Of a stretch of 64,000 nucleotides of DNA, positions 12,026-23,400 are shown one piece after another. The notes beneath the pieces were generated by a model. It had not been told where the DNA came from and did not search any database. It worked only from the letters and a program-made list of their open reading frames with translations. The DNA is taken from NCBI GenBank assembly GCA_947652115.1, contig OX393562.1:2118294-2182293 (forward strand), given 5' to 3'. How positions within the stretch are numbered: position 1 is the stretch's first letter; every line of letters begins with the position of its first letter. The translations under genes and the position numbers were made by a program. The stretch comes from Blastomussa wellsi (lineage: Eukaryota; Cnidaria; Anthozoa; Scleractinia; Plerogyridae).

Positions 12026-15000
12026 TGTTGAGTTGATCACAAACTAATATCACTGGCAGAAAAATGACATTTCTTGCAATCACGTGATGGAATAGGAAAC
12101 ACGTGACGTAGCGGAAAACGCGCGAGTTCTTCGAAATGCCGAGCTCGAATTTCGGCAGAAATCTTCAAATCCGAGCCTTCTTGGTGGTCCAGAGGCAAAT
12201 TTTCAACACTAGAGTGGAAACAAATCATGGAAATCCAAGCTGTCCCTGAACAATGCCGAATGGAACAATATCTGTTTTCGTTTCGGCTATTCAGTGTGTG
12301 GGGTGCATTGTTCCGCTGGGAACCAATAAAATTCGAGGAATTGAAAGAACGCTGAGAGGCGGAATATGACGGAAGTTCCAAACAAAGCCATCCACCTCTG
12401 ACCATTGTTCTCACAGACAAGAGAGACACATTTGATCTCAATTATGCGGGTCGGTTGTCAAGGGAAATAATCGAACAAGAACCTATTGTAAATCAACATG
12501 CGCTGATTGGCGGATCTTGAACAAAGAACGTCATGAAAAAATATTGCTTTGAGCGTTGTGAAAACGAAATCCTAAATTACACCATTTCGACGCCAATATC
12601 ACCAAAAGTTAAGCCCTCGTTTAATACGCTGTGGATACATCGCTTTCTATTGTAGCACTTCTTCTTGAAAAGTTAGCAAAAAAATAAAAGTAAAATACAG
12701 CGCCATTAATTTTGGCGAAATTATGTTAATTTGTGCCATGGCAATCTTCACGGCTTGGCAGATGTTTTTCGACCACGACGCGATCAAATACGAACAGATG
12801 ACAAGTACTGCTTGTTAATGAGCCAAATTTTCATCCACCCGAATCACGAAAATTGGGTGCTGGCTTGTAAATTTCACTTATACAATATCTCGGATGTATT
12901 TTTGGGCAATTTACACAGTTCTTGTAACACTCGATCGAGCATCCGCAATTTTCTGGTTTTATTTTCATGCACTCGCTTTTCTATCTTGCGCCATGGGATA
13001 TCATACGCTTTTGTAACACAAAACAACACTATGCGTAGTTTTTCCGTTAGCAAAACAGCTGAATTCGAATCTGGACTCGGTGGACCCTTAATACTTTTAC
13101 TGCGGTTGTTTTAAATTGGCCTGTACTGTTCCCGATGTCCGGTGATTCTTCTGGTTTCAATTGTTTAAACTCTTATCCATTTCGTCTCATTTTTCGCGGG
13201 TTTTCTATTAAATTGCTATTACCCGAAGTAGCTTTTGTTTGCTTGTACAAAGCGACATTTCTTGCTAGCTATTTTTTTTTTTTCACGAAAAAAGCTGATA
13301 TTCAGTCGCTGCGATCAAATAATACCAGGTTATTCAGTGAACAATTTGAAGCGAAATAGTTGTGATTGAACTATATCTTTGCTCGGACTGATGGCGGGGT
13401 CAAATAATAAAAGAAAGGAAGTGAATTCAAGGTTTACACGACAATTATCAGCTTGACCGCGCTTATCTTTGTTTTCTTGCACAATAATATTTCTTTTGAA
13501 AATATATGACCAACAAGCAGATAAATAACTTGGGAGTATTTCGTGTCAGTCAATTTAATTAATTTCAAACCCAGTTTGACATTAAAACTGTGTGAACCGT
13601 GGGCGAATTAGGTTTAGAACAAACTTAATGTCTTTTTGAAGCTATTTTCGCTGGGTTTGTTTGCTCTATTAATGGGCAAAAACGAAACTTTAAGTGACGT
13701 CAAACTCCCCAAGGCGTAGAGGTTTGCATTGCTGGAAAATAGTTGTCGTTAAAATCGAAACCTGTTCAGCTAAACTGAATTGTCACCACCGGTTAGGGCC
13801 TCTTCACACGAGCCCGGTCGACCGGGCTTGCCGGTTTGCCGGGAAGAATTTTGCCTTGGGTTCATGTGAGAAATACCCTGGGTGCCAGAGGCTTTAATTT
13901 TCATGCGCTGTTTCCGGTTTCGGTCTTTGTCTTTGTTTTGACCCGCGCGAAAAACCACTGGTCGGGTTGTCATGTAATCGAGAAGTTGATTTTTGTTGCG
14001 TTTAACAGATGTGCCGAGATCTCGGCAAAAAAAAAAAATTGAAACAAGCTCGGCTAACCAGGCCAGCCTGGCTCATGCAATCAGGACCTTGGAGTTATTG
14101 GAAGCATAAAACCGAACAAACGTCTACAGATTTCCGGATACGAATCTGAATCAATACAAACACCTTTCTTTTTCAATCGTGCTGAATCACAAAATAAATC
14201 ATATTAAATATAGCGGTATTTTATTTTCAGGTCACAAAATCCTTTGCTAAGGTCTCTTCCAGCAAAACGTTCGAAAGCTTGCTCCTGCCTTTTCAGTTTC
14301 TGGACATTTCGTCGAATTATTAATTAGGCCTACAACTGTTGTAGTTAAGGCACTTTCTGCATGTTCTATCTACTCCGAGCTATGGTGAGGTGTATCCCAG
14401 ATTCATACGAACGAACACTTCCTTTTTTATTCCCTGGGCTGTAAGCGCGAGGCTAGCGTGATTCGCGCGAGGCGCGAGTTGTTCGCGCGTGGCTGATTCG
14501 TCCACCTGCTGCCACTAAAATAGAAAATTAACTCTTCTTACCTCATTTTTAAGCCTAAACGGAAAATTAAAATTCTAAAATGCAAATTAATGTAATGTTC
14601 CAGCTAAGCTATTTTTTACATTTTGGGTAATAATAATATTTGGGGGACAATAATTCAAAAATTTGCGATCGCCCGATGCCAATTAATTTTTTTGGTTCAG
14701 TGCGTTTCTCGGGACATTCTCGTTTGAACGTCACGATAGGGAGTTCTGCTGCAGTTGTTGGCCTTCTACTGGGCTTGCTTTCAGTCCAAAAATTCCCGAG
14801 AAAGCATGATCCAAACAGGAAATTGTTGCCATGGAGTAGCCAAGAATCGGAACAAAGCTAAGGGCAATGCATTCATCAAGCACAATCTTTTAATTTAAAA
14901 AAAATAATCCTTGCACGACCGTGTTTTAATTTAGAAGTCAACAGAGGTCTATGATTTGGAAAGTGTTTACGTTTGTACTACTTTAAATGATGTTCGTGCA

Positions 15001-15489
15001 AGTAAACATGTAGTTGTCACTTGTTATATTCCATGTTTGGTTTCACGACAGACAACCATTCTTGTGTTACTATGGCCACACGCACTCCACATGAACCCGA
15101 GGTTGGTCACGTGAACAAAATTTGGAGTAAACAGCCTTTCCCCATTGATAAGGTATTTTACAGGGAAAATATGCCTTTTTCGACTTGAGTGCAATTCAAA
15201 ATGGGGTCGGTCTTGTGTCGTCTGCATCTTGCGTAATTTTGTTCAAATTTGTGTTTGCTTAAGATTAAAAATCTGTCATCGTGTCAAGTTTCCTAATGCG
15301 ACCGGCGTTTTGCCAGTTTAGAAAAAATAGAAAATTCCGACCAATCTTCAAAGACGCCGTCTAGCATGGGTGGGGCAGGCTGAAAAAATCTGGGAAAACA
15401 AAACAAGCCCCTTCCGGAGCTGTCATCGCTCATTGATTTGGCCCAGATTCAACCTGAACTTCGACGCGTACGCGCTGGGATCTTTCCCA
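12026..15489. other. Upstream region of the SOX gene; no gene recognised
   Basis: It presumably contains the SOX promoter and 5' UTR just above 12025. ORFs at 12.7-13.4 and 13.7-14.9 kb show no domain. A stretch near 13800-13960 with cggtcgaccgggcttgccgg and a CG-rich patch near 14450-14505 (gcgcgag repeats) stand out in composition, but I cannot assign a function. Confidence 0.5.
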
Positions 15490-16313
15490 ATGAGTTCTCA
15501 CGACTTCAAGTGCTGTAGCCATCCGCAGGTTCAACCAGACATCAAGTTACACGGACCTAGCGGTATTTTGGCGAGTGCTAACCAATCCAACAATTCAACA
15601 GCAACATCCAGCAACAGTCCGATTGGCTCGACTAATGGCAACGTCTTGAGCGAAGCGACAGAGGAAGATACAGCTCGGACAAATGGAAAGCAGTACGACA
15701 AATGGACGGACGAGGAAGAGGAAGCTCTGATAAACTTATGGGTTGATCGACACGAGCAATTGGAGAGCAAAGGCGGGAGGAAGATTTGGGACGAAATTGC
15801 GCGGGACATTGATCAAAAGTTTGGCACCGCCAGCACTCGCACGGGAGAGAAATGCCGAAGAAAAATGAAATATCTCACCGAGCGAAAAAGAAGGCCAAGG
15901 AATGGAACACTCACCAGACTGGTGGGTGCAGATGGAAAACTAAATTTTACGAAGAGATAGATGCTGTCCTTGGATGTAGAGATGTGGTTACGTTACCACA
16001 CGTAGCAGGAGCCGGAACAGGCGCTTCAACTCTTGCCGCCAAGTCCGAATTACCAGGACAAGACACGAGCCCCGACGCTAGAACTGAGCGCAAAAAGAAA
16101 CGTAAAATAGCTACACCTGAAGAAGGGGATGAAGAGGGAGCTGACCTGATTAAATTGTCCTTGTTATGAATGGAACAACAGCGAAAAGAAATGAACACAT
16201 TCATGGAAAATTTTACAAGGGTACAAGAACAACAAGCAAACACAATGAATGCACTAGTTGGCGCCCTGACAAATTTCTTACAAATTTCTGCTAGCAGCAA
16301 CAACAACAAATGA
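15490..16313 (+). pseudogene. Myb/SANT-like DNA-binding protein gene, broken
   Basis: An intronless coding region opening at ATG 15490 with a Ser/Asn-rich N-terminus. A Myb/SANT-like domain follows (DKWTDEEEEALINLWVDRHE, then KIWDEIARDI and EKCRRKMKYLTER). At about 15885-15890, in an A-run, the protein continues in another frame as AKKKAKEWNTHQTGG and FYEEIDAVLGCRDVVTLPHV. That frame runs to TGA 16167-16169. After it the same frame stays open (MEQQRKEMNTFMENFTR) to TGA 16311-16313. One frameshift (consistent with loss of one A) and one in-frame stop therefore break the gene, unless they are assembly errors. Such proteins are usually nuclear and DNA-binding, and related ones occur with Harbinger transposons. 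AATAAA lies at 16361-16366. Confidence 0.75.
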
Positions 16314-18294
16314 CTGAAACAGTAAATTGGTCTCAAATAGACCATTTTGAGAGACAACAAAATAAAGCGTTCAGTTCCTTCTGAATTGCATATATGCTAT
16401 GCACTATGCTTCATTGCGGCTTCCGGTGAAGCTTTCGCAGAATTCGGGTCGCACTGGAGCGAATTTTCATTTTGGCCGGTCCGTACTGACCAACTTTTTT
16501 CGGGTTCGTTTTCCGGTCACACATGAAGCCACACAACAAGGCTAAATTCTTGTGCAAAAATTAATAAAACGATTTTGTAAACAATCATGAAAAGATTGAT
16601 TTTGCCGCCGTTGATTTTTTATCTCGTACCTCAATTTTCAACAACAAACCCAAAATGTTTTGACACTTTTCTATCTGTATGGTTTGCTGTGACGGCAAGA
16701 AATCATTCTGTGCCTTCAATTTGTAGAACGAAGAAGGCTAAGACGACGACAAAGAATGATCAGAGCCCATCCAAAATGGATGGGAGAAAGATTCATCGGA
16801 AGAAAACCGTGTTTGAAACCCTTCAAATTAACCCCAGATCCATCTGTTGAGCGCCTCAATGCTTTCTCTTGGTTTTCTCTCCCTGAAAGCATAGCTGTGC
16901 ATCAATTCCTCAAATAAATACGCAGTTGACATTTTTAATGGGTTTTTGTTTTCTTTGGGCGATTTTGGAACTAGAATTTCAGTACCTTATCTAAGCACCA
17001 CACCAGACACCAGAAACGCAATGCCAAAAAAAGATACCCTATATTTAAAAGGTTACCCGATCCCACGACACATACCTAAAAAACCCATATATGAGAGTAC
17101 CCCAGGGGCTTTTCGTACACTTTCTAAACGAGTTACGTTTCAGTTGACCCACATCACACATTGTTCAATCTTTCAGTGATCTCGGTCCCATGCCACTCTC
17201 TATCTTCCCTTCCTCCCCTCCCCCATACCCTGGTTACGCCATCACCAACCTCCCGACCTGATTCGGCAACCACGAGCGAAAGCTGCATTCCTGTAACGTT
17301 GGATTTGGTGCACGCAGTTTTTAAATACAATATGACGCCAGGTTCAAGCTGCATGTATCAAAAAAAAAAAGGAAACCGTGATAGAGGATTGCCAGTCTCC
17401 TTCTGTCCCGTCATTTTCTCTTGGTAGCAGAAAGTTTCCAAGACACGTTGCACATAACATGGCATTCAAAGACGTGCCATGCTGTCACAACAAATTCGAG
17501 GATAACGTGGAACCGGTGTTGAAACTATTCTAGTCCTGCCAGACTTGAGTGATGTTTTTGGTTAAACTGAGAAAAGTTTCTCTCACAACTTGTAGCTTCA
17601 AACGCAGTATGGTCAATGCACGTGACGGGCACGTGCACGCGTGACGGTCACGTGTTAAGCGTTGCAGCTGGAACGAACCCAAAGTTTTGTGTTTACACGA
17701 GATTATAGTATTCGTCCAACGATTGGTTTACTTTTCATGCTGGGACGGGGAGGTAAATCACGAGCAGTTCACGAATAAGAATATTATCACATTTTTATTC
17801 AAGCTCAGAAAAAAACGGAGAGGTGGGGGGGGGGGGGGGGAGACCTAGATACGTAAATCGAGTATATATCGATGCGTTTATTCATTAATTGTTTCAGTTC
17901 TTATATTCATTCAGTCTAAAAATTCCACTATATTTGCGAGTTGCTTCAATTCAATTCCGCAAGTCTAATACTGCTATACCTTACAAACTAAATTTCTTTA
18001 GCATAAATCTACTAGCGTTCTATTAAGAATGCTGTTCTCTGATTGGCTGTTCTGTGATATAGCGGTTGTCAATAAAATGGCCGCCGCTTCTTCGCGTTTG
18101 TAAAGTGTTTTCAATGCATGTGAGCTATGCATGTGAAGAAGATTTGGACAATCTTGTTGTTTAGTTTTGAACGTCTAGTAGATTTACACTAACTATTGAC
18201 TTCTATCTTTTTACATCTTTCTATTTCGATTTGCCTACAATTTAATTATATTGACGTTGATTTATATTAAGCAGATTATATTCTTGCTTAGTCT
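16314..18294. other. Intergenic; no gene recognised
   Basis: It lies between the SANT pseudogene and the 3' end of MVP. It holds an E-box cluster at 17619-17654 and a poly-G run at about 17824-17840. Short ORFs without domains are also present. Confidence 0.5.
17619..17654. promoter_or_regulatory. Cluster of three CACGTG E-boxes
   Basis: The palindrome CACGTG occurs at 17619-17624, 17630-17635 and 17649-17654, within 36 bp. The sequence between is gacgggc and cacgcgtgacggt. CACGTG is the site of bHLH-ZIP factors such as MYC/MAX, USF and MITF. No gene start is identified close by, so any role is inference. Confidence 0.4.
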
Positions 18295-20434
18295 CTAACC
18301 CATCATTCCCGGCTGAGTGAAGCCGCTAGGGGACTGGTACAAGTTTAAAGGTGTGCAACCGTCAGTGATAAGAACATTTTGTATTCCCAATCCCTTGAGT
18401 AACCCGGCCTGTCAAAGAAAAATCAAAGAGGTTAATTTGAACTTTCTACTTTACCCGAAATAAAGTTTATTTCAAACATGCTGAGAGAACGACTGTGAAA
18501 ATACATCGTTCGTCCAATCAGGGACACGAACGATAGTACTTCACAGTGGACGGCAACAAGCGCGCGGCTTTCAGTAAAAAAATCTCGGTACAAGCGCGCT
18601 GCTTTCAGTAAGAAAAATCTCAAAACGTATGAAATAAAAACATTGCACCATGGAAAGCGCTTGGACGATTTTTATTTACTCGTTGCTATGCATAAAAAAC
18701 TCACTCGTTTGCTGCGCTCACTCGTTCGTTTTATTGATGCATAGCAACGTACTCGTGAATAAAAATCGTTCGTGCGCACTTTCCATGGTACAATCTCTAT
18801 GTCCACGGCGAGAAGATCACGAGAAGCAGATTTTTTCTAATGATTAACGTTAAGCCAATTGAAAGTAATCAAAGACTGACCAATTACACCAAATGCTCAT
18901 AACACAATCAACCACGAAACCAAAACATTTCACCCGCGAAAAGCGCGAAAATGCGAGTAATTCAAGTCAGGTTTGGGTTGCCATGGTTCTGTTTGCTCTA
19001 ATATAATTGGGTAAAGCACATTGTATAACATTTCAGCCAAACACAAACATGGAGTCCAGGTTGTGCAAACCAAAGACAAAAAAATCCGATTCCAGCTAGT
19101 TAACTTTTGCGTTGGCGTAAAAATGGACTTCTTTCCGCAGACAAGCGTTCAAAATAGAACTTTTTTTCAACTGTTTGTTAACATACCTGTGACTCGGGGC
19201 CAGTGCGAGCAATCTTTTTTATTGTGTCAGAACTCACGGCTTTTACCATCGCAGCTAACTTTTTAGCCTAAAGAGAAAACGACATAATGAATAGTTGAGA
19301 GCAGACTGAACAACAACAACAACAGCAACAATATCTGGCCTCAAACCTCGATTTCTGCTAATTCCTTGGCCTTTTTTAGTTCCAGTTCATTAAGTTTTCT
19401 TTGATGTTCAAGTTCACCTTCATTTTCCTGAAAAAATGACACAACCGTTATCACTAACATGTACATACATTCCTAAATGGCCAGTTTCCGATTTGCATTT
19501 TGCTCCAGTGTCAAAATGAGTCTACGTTTTGACTGATTTCGAAGCTAAGGCAAAAGTAGCTTGTTCCAGGATATCGGTCAGCCGTTCGCTCGTGTTTATA
19601 ACCCCCAACCCGCCTTTAACTCCCCACAGACAGAGAGCCTAGAACAGGCTAAGGGAATTTAAGGCAACTCTCAGGAATTGCCTATTAACACCTTTTTCCT
19701 TTAGTTAGTTTATTGTTTCTCTTTCTTTCCCATATTGATTGAACAGAGAGTTCACTGAAGTTTCAAAATGAAATTACAAGTTTTTCAATGTCTCTACCAG
19801 AAAGTCGGATAAACTTAAAAACGACAATTGATCTTAGTTTCTAATAAGTAGTTTCGCTCATCAAAAAAGTTTGCTTACAGTTACGCATCTCAAGTTAGTT
19901 TCTACACGCTTGTTTGGAAAGCATTCATCTACGCCGATATCACCTTCTTTCCAGTTGTATCCGGATAAAGTGTCTTCCGATTTACCTGTTGTTTAGAGTC
20001 TAACTCGGCAACAAGTTCAACTTCTGCTGCTTCTGCCTTCAACTTAGCAACTGAAAACGAGGCAACAACGAGATCATATTACTACCAAACACTAAGTGAC
20101 GCCTATGAGATTTTCGTAAATATGAAATCAACTGAGTTTCACCGACTGATTCCATATAAAATCTTTGAAGAGGAGAATTTACCTTCTATCGCACTTTCGC
20201 CTTCAATCAGCAGTCGTTCAGCTTGGGCCTGTTGAAATAATCGTCGCATTCTGTTACAGCAACATTATCTCACAAACGAAGAAGTGTATTAAAAAAAAGG
20301 AATACAGGGCAAAACAGGAAGCAAGGAAGCACGGAAAGCCGCAAAACTCTAGAACAATAAAGCTCTCGAATCTCTTTACGATGGCCAATTTATATTATCA
20401 ACCCAGTTGATAAAACAAAATTATATTGTTATAA

Positions 20435-20465
<31 letters not shown>

Positions 20466-23400
20466 CAAACTTACCCCCTACATAAATAGACCCGAGGATG
20501 GAAAACCAATTATATAATGACTTGAAAATGGAAACCAAAGACGTGACGACGAAAAGCCAACATAAAGTCGTAAGAATCAGAAAGACGCACAAAATGAGAA
20601 TTACAAGAAAGGATGACAGACGGATTTCACTAGAATGAGCTCGAATGACTGACCTGCGCCTCAGCTTTTGTTTGTCCCGATGATTCCACTGCAGCAGTGA
20701 CAGCTCTCAGTTCGAATAACTTCACTCGAGCATTTTCAGCTTCCTGGTAGGACATATTTACTAATTATAGAATACTTTCTGAAAATGTGTCGGCACTAAT
20801 CAGTCCCCCTGCGCCGAGCAAGCGCCCCTCTACAACAGGTATTGAACAGAAATACGCCCCACAGACCTAAGGGGCGGACGATTATTACTACTATATTTTC
20901 CCGGGGGGGGGGGGCAGCATTTTCTTTGACCCAGAAATTTCCTTTCAGCATCAAGTTGTACAGGAATTTCTTTCTATCTCCTCAAAATGTTTTCTTTTTG
21001 CGTGACTCATTCTGCACCATATTTCTTTGGAACTTTCTTGTGCAGGAATTTTTTTCCAGTAATTGCCCAGCCACCCCTAAAAAAATAACGGTCCGCCCCC
21101 ATTAAACGGGGCTTTTACGGTATTCGAGTGCCACGAAGGGTTCTTTAATTTGGTTTTGTTTCGTTGAATACTATTATGGCAAATCGTTTACTTGAGTGTA
21201 ATTGAAATTGTTTGACGGTGCACTTACCTTCTCGTTAGTAAGTTTCTGCCTTTCTAACATTCCTTTAGCCATTTGCTCTGTTCTTTTCGCTTCATGCTCT
21301 GCCGCTCGCTCAATGGATCTAACGAGAAGTATTGATGAACACCTGATTACTCCTTATTAATACAACAATGCATGGCGGCTAGTAAAGAGAATTCACATTT
21401 AAAGATGGGAAATGAAAGAGCGCAGCTATGTCTCCCCGGTTTCATTTATACCTTAAAATTCGGAATAAAAGCCGCTAACGGGAGAATGGTTATTAACGAT
21501 TCCATTCCTGGCCCTCAAAACAATAGCAACTGCTACACTAGAGGACCAGTAGAACAATAGAACAAACAACATGAACAATGCCCATAGCCCCCAAAACAAT
21601 AGCAACTGCTACACTAGAGGACCAGTAGAACAATAGAACAAACAACAGGAACAATGCCCCTAGCCCCCAAAACAATAGCAACTGCTACACTAGAGGACCA
21701 GTAGAACAATAGAACAAACAACAGGAACAATGCCCCTAGCCCCCAAAACAATAGCAACTACTACACTAGAGGACCAATAGAATTGCAAGCTTAGGAGAGC
21801 TGCTACTGACACAGACAGGCTTGCATAGTCAGCTCCCGCACCACCCACAGAACAATGCAACCTTATGACTACAGTCAAAAGAAATTGCCCTTACATTACT
21901 AGAGTCAACTTACTTTGTGGAAATCTCAATCGCCATTTGAACAGATTTACTAAGGCTTTCACTCATATGCATGTCTACTGGTTCAATGCTCTGAATGTCC
22001 ACGTTTGTCACGACCTATCAAAAGCAACATTAACCATATGTGAGGATCCTTAGGGAGGCGGGGGTGGGGGTATAAATCCCATATGGACCCCAGTACCATT
22101 CGCAGTTTGGATGGTCCCAGTAGCCCAAATCCCATTTTCCCTGGGAACTTTAGCTCAAATTCCAGGTCACGTTTTACCCCTCCAGGCCCGTCTTATATTC
22201 TCATCTGAGAACTCTTTAATGACAAATAAACTTCTCTTAGTGTATTAGTAATCAAAAAATTTTTAGCAAGACTGGAGTAGACTACCCCGCGAGAAAAAAA
22301 TCGTCTGCAGTGGCAGGCCACGAGTTGACCAGTTGTGCCATGTTTATAGCGATGATTAAAAGGGGCACTGTGACGGTATTTTGGCGTCATTTTGAAATGC
22401 TGAAATATGTTCTCGCATCAACGGAAACCCCAAAATAATGGTGTAGTTTTGTTACCTAGGACTACATCACTACACTGAAACCGTTAATTGCCGCCTATCA
22501 CTTAGTGAAGTGGATTGAAATATTTTCAAATTCTAGAACCGTTCCTTGAAAATATCGATAGAAATTCATTATGGTTTGCTCTCTCAGCCACGATTCGTTT
22601 GATATCTTCCTGTTAGTCCATCAGGAGCAGTTTGAGCACGAGTAAAGGTACCAGGTAATGATTTTAGCACTGAATGAAGCTGAAAACAGCAAAACCCCTG
22701 TGACAGTGCTCAGTTAAAGGTCTGGCTAAAGGAGATATCTCGTCATGTTTCCTCGCTGGTTAAGTTAGTTACTAGGGGAGGCCTCGGTAGTTTCACGTCT
22801 TGCCGACTCGTGACACTTGCTGTAAAATATATTTCCGCAACATATGTTTCTCACGCGGCTAAACTCTTCGTCTCTTGGACGAAGCCAGGCATTAAATCCG
22901 GATAGCAAGCAGCTCTTGGAACCTGTAATTTCATTTTCTACCTGTAATCATGCACGTCTATTGTTTTCAGGGCTATATAGCCAGACAATCCTGTTTACCC
23001 TTCTAAGAGCTGCGTCAACCCATAGCCCCCTACATAAATGGCGCCCAAATTTGAACAACAAGACTTTTGTACTTCCCTAGCCTTGTGTGTTTTTTTAACA
23101 AAGGACTTTTTGACGTGAATGTGAGACTTGAGAAGGTCTACAAGCCCGAGCCAATGTTGCGGAGACAATTCAAATTCAACGTTAGTCCAAATTGCTTACT
23201 TAGCACGTAAACAAGCGAACATTCGCATTCCGGAAAAAGATATATTTAGAAGATACATTCACAAGTTGGTTAGTATGCAAAACCACTTTACATTTCAAAT
23301 CCTGATGTTCGAAAAAATAGAACGTAGTTCTAAAGGTTTTTAAAATGTGTGTTTACAAAACGTGAATCGAAAGTACTTGAATGTGAAATTTCAGCTGGAA

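Noticed and set aside
12731..13359. Plus-strand ORFs upstream of the SOX gene
   Set aside because: Composition looks random, no domains, no splice-consistent continuation.
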